In this document: positions 56,887-64,000 of the stretch, one piece after another
How positions within the stretch are numbered: position 1 is the first letter of the stretch
How the letters are laid out: each line of letters opens with the position of its first letter
From: Chitinophaga horti
GTDB taxonomy: Bacteria > Bacteroidota > Bacteroidia > Chitinophagales > Chitinophagaceae
DNA length: 64,000 nt
NCBI RefSeq assembly: GCF_022867795.2
Contig: NZ_CP107006.1
Coordinates: 6,014,001-6,078,000, forward strand
Reading direction: 5' to 3'
Made by a program: the position numbers and the translations under genes
Notes under the pieces: generated by a model
Databases searched by the model: none
Told to the model about the DNA's origin: nothing
Seen by the model: the letters and a program-made list of their open reading frames with translations, nothing else

Positions 56887-57670
56887 TGGCCTTAGTGCTG
56901 TAACCTCTCATAATACCACGACCCGATTCACGAATGAAGGAGAGTATTTCATCTCTTTCGTCTGTAGCCGGAAAATCGGCTTCGATGATGCGGATGGCTT
57001 TGGAGATGTTATTCGCTTTTACGAAGATGATGCGGTAGATATCCAGTATGTGGTTGATCTTTTCCAGGGAAAAGCCGCGGCGTTTAAGGCCTACGGAGTT
57101 AACACCCACATAGCTCAGTGGTTCACGTGCAGCTTTCACATAAGGCGGTACATCTTTACGTACCAGCGAACCGCCGGTTACAAAAGCGTGATCGCCTATT
57201 TTGCAGAACTGCTGTACAGCCACCATGCCCGCCAGTACTACGTTGTTGCCAACGGTAATATGACCTGCCAGGGTGGTGTTATTGGAAAATACGCAATAGT
57301 CGCCTACTTCGCAATCGTGCGCAATATGGCTGTAAGCCATGATGAGGCAGTTGTTACCGATGCAGGTTTTCCATTTGTCTTTGGTACCGCGGTTAATGGT
57401 TACATACTCACGAATGGTGGTATTGTTACCTATTTCAACGGTTGTTTCTTCATTGGCAAATTTGAGGTCCTGTGGGATGGCAGAGATCACCGCGCCGGGG
57501 AATATACGGCAGTTGCTGCCGATACGGGCGCCTTCCATAATCGTCACATTGGAACCTATCCAGGTTCCTTCCCCTATCTCTACGTTTTTGTGGATAACGG
57601 TAAAAGGATCGATTTTAACATTAGGCGCTACCTTGGCGTCCGGATGTATGTACGTAAGCGGATGGATCAT
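56870..57670 (-). CDS. lpxA: UDP-N-acetylglucosamine acyltransferase
   Basis: LpxA transfers a 3-hydroxyacyl chain to UDP-GlcNAc, the first step of lipid A synthesis. The product is about 266 residues from the ATG at 57670 (MIHPLTYIHPDAKVAPNVKI), the family's typical start. The upstream start at 57712 would overlap lpxC. It has a left-handed beta-helix of hexapeptide repeats (VKIDPFTVIHKNVEIGEGTW), the catalytic His in CLIMAYSHIAHDC, and the C-terminal helical domain with GVNSVGLKRRGFS. Confidence 0.96.
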   Translation of the reverse strand: MIHPLTYIHPDAKVAPNVKIDPFTVIHKNVEIGEGTWIGSNVTIMEGARIGSNCRIFPGAVISAIPQDLKFANEETTVEIGNNTTIREYVTINRGTKDKWKTCIGNNCLIMAYSHIAHDCEVGDYCVFSNNTTLAGHITVGNNVVLAGMVAVQQFCKIGDHAFVTGGSLVRKDVPPYVKAAREPLSYVGVNSVGLKRRGFSLEKINHILDIYRIIFVKANNISKAIRIIEADFPATDERDEILSFIRESGRGIMRGYSTKANDDLA

Positions 57671-57686
57671 TAAGCTGTATTTTACC

Positions 57687-59099
57687 TTATCTTGATTTGA
57701 TGATTTGAGCAATCAGATCAGCTTCAGTAGCGACCTTATTGCCAATGAAAATCGTTCCGCGCATTTCCACAATGCCACGGCGGATTGGGCTCAGCAACTC
57801 CATTTTCATTACGAGGGTATCGCCGGGCAACACTTTCTGTTTAAACTTACAGTTGTCTATCTTCAGGAAGTAAGTGTCGTAATTTTCCGGATCAGGCACA
57901 GTGTTCAGTGCCAGCATACCACCTACCTGCGACAGCGCTTCGATCTGCAACACACCCGGCATTACAGGGTTGTTCGGGAAGTGCCCCTGGAAGAAGTACT
58001 CGTTGAACGTAACATTCTTAATACCCACTACCATGTTGTCGGTCAGATCGATGATCTTGTCCACCATCAGGAATGGATAACGGTGCGGCAGGGTGCGCGC
58101 AATGCGGTTGATGTCAAACACCGCCGGCTGGTTTGGATCGTAAATGGGAACGTCCTTGGCGTGTTTGTTCTTTTTGATGTACGCTTTGATCTTCTTCGCA
58201 AACTCCACGTTGGAAGCGTGGCCCGGCCTGTTGGCAATGATGTGCGCCTTAATCGGATAACCGATCAGGGCGAGATCACCTACTATGTCCAGCAGCTTGT
58301 GGCGTGCCGGCTCGTTCGGGAAGCGGAGGGAAATATTGTTCAGGATACCTTCGCGCTGTACACCGATCTTGTCGCGGTTAAATACTTTCGCCAGGCGGTC
58401 CAGCTCATCCTCGGTCATGGGCTTGTCCACCACAACGATCGCGTTGTTGATGTCGCCGCCTTTGATCAGGTTGTTGGCTACCAGGTATTCCAGTTCATGT
58501 AAAAAGCAGAAGGTACGGCATGGTGCGATCTCTTTCTTGAAATCGTCCATATGCTTCAGGTTCGCGTGCTGCGTACCCAGTACCTGCGAGTTGAAGTCGA
58601 TCAGCGCAGTGATGCGGTAATCAACGGAAGGCAGGGCTACCATTTCCACTTTCTTCTCATCATCATAGTAGCTGATGTTGGTGTCGATGGAATAGTAGAT
58701 CTTTTTAGCGTCCTGTGGTTGTACGCCTATTTCTTCGATAATGTCGATAAAGGGTTGTGAACTACCGTCCATGATCGGAATTTCCGGGCCGTTCAGTTCT
58801 ACAAGCACGTTATCTACACCACTACCTACCAGGGCCGCCAGCAGGTGTTCTACGGTGCTAACCCGGGCACCGTTGTGCTCGAGGGTGGTACCGCGTGCGG
58901 TGTCTACAACATAGTCCACATCGGCTTTCACTACCGGTTGGTCCGGCAGGTCAATACGTTGGAACTTGATACCGAAACCGGCAATGGCCGGCTTAAGGGT
59001 CATATTCACATGAGCGCCGGTGTGTAATCCTACACCGGAGATTGTAACCTGGCTCTTAAGGGTTTGCTGGTTGGGCAACTGCGTATTTTCCATCATCAT
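57687..59099 (-). CDS. lpxC/fabZ: Bifunctional LpxC deacetylase / FabZ dehydratase
   Basis: The 470-residue protein joins two enzymes, as usual in Bacteroidota. LpxC (about 1-310) removes the acetyl group in the committed step of lipid A synthesis; it shows SGVGLHTGAHV, the zinc His in VSTVEHLLAAL and HKLLDIVGDLALIG, and RPGHASN. FabZ (about 320-470) dehydrates 3-hydroxyacyl-ACP, with LPHRYPFLMVDKI and the catalytic His in GHFPNNPVMPGVLQIEAL. Fusing the two may balance hydroxyacyl chains between lipid A and fatty acid synthesis. Three ATGs in a row make the exact start uncertain by up to six bases. Confidence 0.97.
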   Translation of the reverse strand: MMMENTQLPNQQTLKSQVTISGVGLHTGAHVNMTLKPAIAGFGIKFQRIDLPDQPVVKADVDYVVDTARGTTLEHNGARVSTVEHLLAALVGSGVDNVLVELNGPEIPIMDGSSQPFIDIIEEIGVQPQDAKKIYYSIDTNISYYDDEKKVEMVALPSVDYRITALIDFNSQVLGTQHANLKHMDDFKKEIAPCRTFCFLHELEYLVANNLIKGGDINNAIVVVDKPMTEDELDRLAKVFNRDKIGVQREGILNNISLRFPNEPARHKLLDIVGDLALIGYPIKAHIIANRPGHASNVEFAKKIKAYIKKNKHAKDVPIYDPNQPAVFDINRIARTLPHRYPFLMVDKIIDLTDNMVVGIKNVTFNEYFFQGHFPNNPVMPGVLQIEALSQVGGMLALNTVPDPENYDTYFLKIDNCKFKQKVLPGDTLVMKMELLSPIRRGIVEMRGTIFIGNKVATEADLIAQIIKSR

Positions 59100-59130
59100 A
59101 ATAAATAGCTATAATACTTTCCTGACTAAC

Positions 59131-60180
59131 TTAAACACCTTCTTTTTCGGATAATAGTTGCTTTACCATATCCTCGAGTTCTTTCACTCTCTTTTCCAAA
59201 TCGGGCAAATTTCTAAAAATTGCCTGACTTTTCAGTGAACTTTTATAGTCGAACGCCGGTGAGCCGGTGAGTGACTTATTCGGATCTGTAATTGATTTGG
59301 ACAGGCCGCTCTGCGCATTGATCTTGGTGCCATCCGCAATCTGGATGTGCCCAACGATACCTACCTGGCCGCCGATAATACAGTTACGACCAATCTTGGT
59401 ACTGCCGGATACGCCGGTTTGTGCAGCGATCACGGTATTCTCCCCGATCTCCACATTGTGCGCGATCTGGATCAGGTTGTCCAGCTTAACGCCGTTGCGG
59501 ATCACGGTAGAGCCCATGGTAGCCCTGTCGATCGTTGTATTGGCGCCGATCTCCACGTAGTCATGTACGACTACGTTACCGATCTGCGGCACCTTTTTAT
59601 AACTGCCGTCCTGCTGGGGCGCAAAGCCGAAGCCGTCTCCACCCAACACACAGCCGGCATGTAAAATCACATGTTTACCTACGGTACAAAAGTCATATAC
59701 CTTTACACCGGGGAATACCACGGAGTTGTCGCCAATCTTCACATTGTCGCCCAGGTATACGCCGGGATAGATCTTTACGTTATTACCCAGCACCACGTTC
59801 TCGCCCAGGTAAGCAAAAGCGCCTACAAAAACGTTCTCACCCATCTTCACCGAAGCGGGTATGTGAGAGGGTTGTTGAATACCTTTTTTATCACCGGCCA
59901 TCTGGTTGTACTTTTCCAGCAGCAAGGCAAAGCTGCTGTAAGCGTCTTTCACGCGTATAAGCGTAGGCGTTATCTCACGCTCCACGACCAGACTTTCGTT
60001 TACGATTAATATAGATGCCTTGGTGGTGTATATAAATTCTTCGTATTTGGGGTTCGCAATGAAACTCAACAGGCCTTCGCCCGCCTCCTCAATTTTAGCG
60101 ATGTTGTGTACCTTAACGTCCGGATTTCCTTCCAGCTTACCATTTAAGATGGTAGCCAATTGTAATGCGCTAAACTGCAT
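59131..60180 (-). CDS. lpxD: UDP-3-O-acylglucosamine N-acyltransferase
   Basis: LpxD adds the second hydroxyacyl chain in lipid A synthesis. The 349-residue protein has an N-terminal uridine-binding domain (LATILNGKLEGNPDVKVHNI, LLSFIANPKYEEF), a hexapeptide beta-helix (NVKIYPGVYLGDNVKIGDNS), the catalytic His in VKLDNLIQIAHNVEIG, and a C-terminal helix ending LEKRVKELEDMVKQLLSEK. It is the first lpx gene of the run lpxD-lpxC/fabZ-lpxA-ABC ATPase. Confidence 0.97.
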   Translation of the reverse strand: MQFSALQLATILNGKLEGNPDVKVHNIAKIEEAGEGLLSFIANPKYEEFIYTTKASILIVNESLVVEREITPTLIRVKDAYSSFALLLEKYNQMAGDKKGIQQPSHIPASVKMGENVFVGAFAYLGENVVLGNNVKIYPGVYLGDNVKIGDNSVVFPGVKVYDFCTVGKHVILHAGCVLGGDGFGFAPQQDGSYKKVPQIGNVVVHDYVEIGANTTIDRATMGSTVIRNGVKLDNLIQIAHNVEIGENTVIAAQTGVSGSTKIGRNCIIGGQVGIVGHIQIADGTKINAQSGLSKSITDPNKSLTGSPAFDYKSSLKSQAIFRNLPDLEKRVKELEDMVKQLLSEKEGV

Positions 60181-60272
60181 AATTATAATTTGAATTGTTA
60201 CCTACCAGGCCATCACCGGATAATATAAACGTAATATATAACATGTTAATTCTTTTATAAAACGCTGTTAGC

Positions 60273-61498
60273 CTAGATTTTCGGATGACAAATGTAGAAT
60301 TTTTTTATCGGTATAGCCAATGTCTGGCTGATTAATGCATTATCTATGGACGAAATGTCTTTAAACGTGCCGTCCTTGAAAAGGATGTTTATTTTCTCGT
60401 CGGTCATGTTATAGGCCCGCAGCGTCGCGTCATCGCTAAAAACGAAGTAATCCAGTTCTTCCTCTGTAAAGCCCCAGGCTTGCGTCACTTTCTGCTTCAG
60501 AACGGTCTCGATTTCCTTATCAAAAGGTTCGTTACTCAGTACAACTTTAAACAACTCCCTGTTTATCAGCATTTTGCTCAGCGTACTCAGTACCCTGTCC
60601 GGGTGACCTGCCCAGGCCTTGATCGCGCCCATAACATCGTAATCGTCCAGCAGGCAGAATTGCGTGAGACATTCGGGATCCTGCTCAAACTTGCGCTTAT
60701 TCACCACGTTGTAGAGGAAATAATGCAGGGCGGGGAGCAAAACACCTCCTGGCCGGCCTGTGCCAGGTGTTTGGCGCGGGAAAGTACCTTTACGAGCATG
60801 TTTTCCGCGCTTAATACCGTTTTGTGCAGATATACCTGCCAGTACATCAGGCGGCGCGAAACAATGAACTTCTCGATGGAATAAATCCCTTTCTCCTCAA
60901 CCATCAACTCACCATGGTGCACGGTCAGCATTTTTATAATGCGGTCGTACCCGATTACGCCTTCCGATACGCCGGTAAAAAAGCTGTCGCGGTTCAGGTA
61001 ATCCAGCCTGTCCACATCTAACTGGCTGGAAACCAGTTGATGCAGGAATTTTTTATGGTAAATGCCATTAAATATCTCGATCGTGAGCGTAAGCGCCCCG
61101 TCCATTTCTTTGTTCAACGCTTCCATGAGCATCCGGCTGATCTCTTCGTGCGACACGCCTTCTACAATAGAATGCTCCAGCGCGTGAGAGTAAGGACCGT
61201 GGCCCACGTCGTGCAGCAGAATAGCCATTTTGGCCGCTAATTCCTCTTCCGGGGTGATGTGAATGCCTTTACCCTTTAACTCCGATAACGCGCAGCTCAT
61301 CAGGTGATAAGCGCCCAGGCTGTGATGGAACCGGGTATGCATGGCACCCGGGTAAACGGTTTGTGCCAGGGCCATTTGGTGTATACGGCGTAAACGCTGG
61401 TAGTATGGATGCGATATTAATTTGAAAATCAATGGATGATCGATGGTGATAAAACCATATACCGGATCATTGACAATTTTACGTTTGCGCTCAGTCAT
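60273..61498 (-). pseudogene. HD-domain phosphohydrolase, split by a one-base frameshift
   Basis: Two overlapping frames together make one HD superfamily protein of about 408 residues. The first (61498-60701) has KIVNDPVYGFITIDHPLI, HTRFHHSLGAYHLM and the HD motif AILLHDVGHGPYSHALEH, then runs out of frame after QEVFCSP. The second (60740-60273) continues with PALHYFLYNVVNKRKFEQDP. Adding one C to the CCCC run at 60735-60732 (reverse strand) restores a continuous FCSPALHYFLYN. The family resembles deoxynucleoside triphosphate hydrolases. Either a real frameshift or a homopolymer sequencing error; the rest of both halves looks undamaged. Confidence 0.8.
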
Positions 61499-61523
61499 TC
61501 ATTAACTTATTTCGGAAGCGGTA

Positions 61524-61531
61524 CAAAGCTA
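61524..61531 (-). promoter_or_regulatory. -7 element of the HD phosphohydrolase gene
   Basis: The reverse strand reads TAGCTTTG (TAnnTTTG), 25 bases before the start codon. Confidence 0.45.
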
Positions 61532-61702
61532 ACGTACTAAACGTTCATACCCCACTTTTTTAATGATATGACGCTTGAATTAGAAAATACCCTCATCGGT
61601 TTTTACGTTCTTTAACTTTTTATTAGATGAGTGCGCTGGGAATGGGGAATGGTTTTTGACAAAATTGGACGTAAATTTAAAATCTCATATATAAAATACA
61701 GC

Positions 61703-63256
61703 ATGAGCAAAATCAATATACTCTGGGTAGATGATGAAATCGATTCGTTACGGTCGCAGATCATGTTCCTCGAAAACAAAGGTTACCACGTTTCTGCGCT
61801 CACCAACGGATACGATGCACTCGACTTCCTGAAGGAGAATATTGTAGATGTTGTACTGCTCGACGAGTCCATGCCCGGCATTACCGGCCTGGAAACGTTG
61901 GGTAAGATCAAAGAGATCGACCAGCAGATACCGGTGGTGATGATCACGAAAAACGAGGCGGAAAACGTGATGGATGAAGCCATCGGCTCGCAGATCACGG
62001 ACTACCTTATCAAGCCGGTAAACCCAAACCAGGTATTGCTCTCGCTCAAAAAGATCATCGATAATAAGCGGCTCGTATCTGAAAAGACGACTACCGCCTA
62101 CCAGCAACAGTTCCGCGAACTGTTCATGGCCCTCAACGATAATCCCGATCACCGCGGCTGGGCCGATATTTATAAAAAACTGGTGTATTGGGAAATGGAG
62201 ATGCAAAAGGCAGACTCAGAATCGATGACGGAGGTGCTCAGCTCCCAGAAGGCCGAGGCCAATACGGAGTTTGCCAAGTACATTTCCCGGCATTATGCAG
62301 ATTGGCTGAAACCCAATGCCAAAGACGCGCCGGTACTGTCCCATACGCTGTTCCGCGATAAGGTGTTTCCGCACCTGGACCCGAACGTACCCAACTTCTT
62401 TATCCTTATCGATAACCTGCGTTACGACCAGTGGAAAACCATCCTCCCGATATTTTCCGAGTCGTTCCGCCTGGTGGAAGAAGATACGTTTTACAGCATT
62501 CTGCCTACGTCCACGCAATATGCCCGTAACGCGATTTTTGCAGGCCTGCTGCCTGTAGACATCGAAGCCCGCTTCCCCGAGGAATGGAAAAACGATGATG
62601 AAGACGGCGGTAAAAATCTCTTCGAGGAAAAGTTTTTTGCCGGACAACTGCAAAGTCTGCGGAAGGATATGCGCTTCTCCTACACCAAGGTGGTGAACCA
62701 TAATGACGGGCAACATCTCGTGAACAACATTCACAACATGATGAACTTCCCGCTCAACATCATCGTATACAACTTTGTCGATATGCTCAGCCACGCCCGT
62801 ACGGAAATGGAGGTGCTGAAGGAGCTGGCGAGCGACGAAATATCTTACCGCTCCATTACGGCCAGCTGGTTCGAGCATTCGCCGCTGCACCAGGCGCTGA
62901 AGAAGGTGGCCGACAAGAAGATCAATGTCATTGTAGCGACCGACCATGGCAGCGTGCGGGTAAAAACGCCGGTAAAGGTGATCGGCGATAAACAAACGAC
63001 TACCAACCTGCGGTATAAACATGGCCGTAATCTCAACTACGATCCCAAGGAGGTGTTAGCTTTCCGCGATCCGAAAGATGCAGGTTTGCCAAGGCCAAAC
63101 GTAAACTCATCTTACATTTTTGCGCGGGAAGATGGATACCTCTGTTACCCGAATAACTATAACTATTTCGTGAACTATTACCGCAATACCTTCCAGCACG
63201 GCGGCATTTCCCTGGAGGAGATGATCGTGCCCGTTGCGCGGATGGTGAGCAAATAA
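61703..63256 (+). CDS. porX: PorX, type IX secretion response regulator with PglZ domain
   Basis: The product is about 517 residues from the ATG at 61703 (MSKINILWVDDEIDS); a start further upstream would add 24 poorly fitting residues. The receiver domain has the phosphorylated Asp in VVLLDESMP (about 54) and Lys in LIKPV. A helical linker and a PglZ domain of the alkaline phosphatase superfamily follow, with metal-site candidates in LIDNLRYDQW, TSTQYARNA, FVDMLSHA and ATDHGSVRV. PorX with the kinase PorY controls T9SS genes in Porphyromonas and relatives, and phosphodiesterase activity has been reported for PorX. porY is not in the window. Confidence 0.93.
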   Translation: MSKINILWVDDEIDSLRSQIMFLENKGYHVSALTNGYDALDFLKENIVDVVLLDESMPGITGLETLGKIKEIDQQIPVVMITKNEAENVMDEAIGSQITDYLIKPVNPNQVLLSLKKIIDNKRLVSEKTTTAYQQQFRELFMALNDNPDHRGWADIYKKLVYWEMEMQKADSESMTEVLSSQKAEANTEFAKYISRHYADWLKPNAKDAPVLSHTLFRDKVFPHLDPNVPNFFILIDNLRYDQWKTILPIFSESFRLVEEDTFYSILPTSTQYARNAIFAGLLPVDIEARFPEEWKNDDEDGGKNLFEEKFFAGQLQSLRKDMRFSYTKVVNHNDGQHLVNNIHNMMNFPLNIIVYNFVDMLSHARTEMEVLKELASDEISYRSITASWFEHSPLHQALKKVADKKINVIVATDHGSVRVKTPVKVIGDKQTTTNLRYKHGRNLNYDPKEVLAFRDPKDAGLPRPNVNSSYIFAREDGYLCYPNNYNYFVNYYRNTFQHGGISLEEMIVPVARMVSK

Positions 63257-63278
63257 GCCTTTTTGTTACATTTGCACC

Positions 63279-63611
63279 ATGAATCTGAAAATCACACCCA
63301 ATAACCTGGCGAAACTGGAAAAGATTTTCGAGGAGTCGAAGTACCAGATCCGGTACGAGAAAGGCACTTTTATGTCGGGCTACTGTGTACTCGAACATAA
63401 AAAGGTGGTGGTGGTGAACAAGTTTCTCACCCTCGAGGGACGAATCAACACCCTGCTCGATATTTTACCGGCCATCCAGGTGGACCGCGATTTTATGAGC
63501 GCAGAGTCGCAGAAGTTGTACCAGCAGGTGCTGGATAGTAAAGCGATCGCGGATGCCGAAGAGGAAGCGGCGGCCGCTAACGAAGACGAAAACCCTGCTA
63601 CACCGGAATAA
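63279..63611 (+). CDS. Conserved small cytoplasmic protein
   Basis: The 110-residue protein starts MNLKITPNNLAKLEKIFEES, has a central YEKGTFMSGYCVLEHKKVVVVNKFL suggesting a small alpha/beta domain, and ends in an acidic low-complexity tail (ADAEEEAAAANEDENPATPE). It resembles conserved Bacteroidota proteins without known function. The TAnnTTTG motif at 63267-63274 is only four bases before the ATG, so either the mRNA is leaderless or that motif is not used. It lies between porX and an MBL hydrolase gene. Confidence 0.78.
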   Translation: MNLKITPNNLAKLEKIFEESKYQIRYEKGTFMSGYCVLEHKKVVVVNKFLTLEGRINTLLDILPAIQVDRDFMSAESQKLYQQVLDSKAIADAEEEAAAANEDENPATPE

Positions 63612-63613
63612 TT

Positions 63614-64000
63614 GTGAGCATTATCAACGTAACATTTTTAGGAACAGGAACATCGCAGGGCGTGCCGGTCATCGCCTGCCCGTGCGAGGTGTGCGCCTCC
63701 CTTAATCCAAAGGATAACCGGCTGCGCAGCAGTATTCTCGTACAATCCGAAGCGGGAAATATCGTGGTGGATACTACGCCCGACTTCCGTTACCAGATGT
63801 TACGCGCCCACATGAAACACCTCGAATGTGTGCTGGTGACCCACAGCCATAAAGACCATATCGCCGGCATGGACGACATCCGCGCGTTCAACTACTTTCA
63901 GAACCGCCCTATTGATATTTACGCCAGCGACTTTACACAGAATGTGATCATCCGCGAGTTCTCTTATGCTTTTGCGGACTTTAAATACCCGGGCATACCC
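63614..64000 (+). CDS. MBL-fold hydrolase, PhnP-like (3' truncated)
   Basis: The gene starts at a GTG two bases after the preceding stop and runs off the window; 129 residues are visible. It shows the PhnP/RNase Z-like start VTFLGTGTSQGVP, a Cys pair PCEVC after VIAC that in PhnP binds structural zinc, IVVDTTPDFRYQML and the metal motif THSHKDHIAGMDD. PhnP hydrolyses cyclic phosphates; other relatives are phosphodiesterases. It is probably co-transcribed with the small gene before it. Confidence 0.88.
   Translation, partial: MSIINVTFLGTGTSQGVPVIACPCEVCASLNPKDNRLRSSILVQSEAGNIVVDTTPDFRYQMLRAHMKHLECVLVTHSHKDHIAGMDDIRAFNYFQNRPIDIYASDFTQNVIIREFSYAFADFKYPGIP

Noticed and set aside
57671..57712. 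Longer lpxA start at 57712
   Set aside because: It would add 14 residues not found in the family and overlap lpxC/fabZ; the ATG at 57670 gives the standard N-terminus.

Overview
The window is a chromosomal segment of a Bacteroidota bacterium, most likely Chitinophagaceae (Chitinophaga-like). This rests on the gene set: SusC/TonB-type receptors, the LpxC/FabZ fusion, PorX of the type IX secretion pathway, LytTR and RprY-like regulators, DUF3098 next to ftsX, and a tricorn-like S41 protease. It also rests on many promoters with the Bacteroidota -7 element TAnnTTTG; two have a well-placed TTTG at -33. No rRNA, tRNA, insertion sequence, prophage or CRISPR array was seen. This is core chromosome with a few lineage-specific stretches.

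Layout. 1-4.7 kb: end of a TonB-dependent receptor, a large lipoprotein, three small tandem lipoproteins and a phosphate-selective porin. 4.7-6.7 kb: PhoR/PhoB-like two-component pair convergent with the porin. 6.8-11 kb: an exported protein with a caspase-like His/Cys C-terminus and an MsbA-type ABC exporter. 11.2-15.6 kb: atpBEFHA, with stem-loops in three intercistronic gaps and a strong terminator after atpA, so atpG is not in the cluster. 15.6-21.8 kb: two small reverse-strand genes, then a receptor / TPR-like protein / two paralogous membrane proteins / winged-helix regulator operon whose promoter contains a perfect 12-bp palindrome, then an LCMT-type methyltransferase. 21.8-31 kb: pdxA, rsmA, a hydroxyacid dehydrogenase, greA with an attenuator-like leader, a HIT protein, two orphan RprY-like regulators, ruvC, ruvB, a flippase-like membrane protein and a DUF3108 protein. 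31-40 kb: M28 peptidase, tricorn-like protease, LytS/LytTR pair and a divergent outer-membrane beta-barrel receptor. 40-48 kb: leuS, ftsX-DUF3098-uppP, a 556-nt gene-free stretch holding an unusual 11-nt periodic array on both strands, ald, tsaE and a TRIC-type channel. 48-56 kb: recQ followed by a REP-like repeat cluster, a Gfo/Idh/MocA oxidoreductase, a HerA-like ATPase, a lipoprotein, an orphan GroES-like protein, an MBL hydrolase and a UMF1-type MFS protein. 56-61.5 kb: lone ABC ATPase, lpxA, lpxC/fabZ, lpxD and an HD phosphohydrolase broken by a one-base frameshift. 61.5-64 kb: porX, a small conserved protein and the start of a PhnP-like MBL hydrolase.

How the genes work together: most are housekeeping (ATP synthesis, lipid A, undecaprenyl phosphate recycling, division, translation, repair). 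Several local modules couple envelope proteins to regulators: PhoBR-like pair with a phosphate porin, LytS/LytTR with a receptor, and the palindrome-controlled receptor operon with its own winged-helix protein. The least explained elements are the 11-nt array, the covarying REP-like repeats, the palindrome-controlled operon and the caspase-like exported protein. Non-ATG start codons (TTG, GTG, probably one CTG) are frequent and several are supported by promoter positions.
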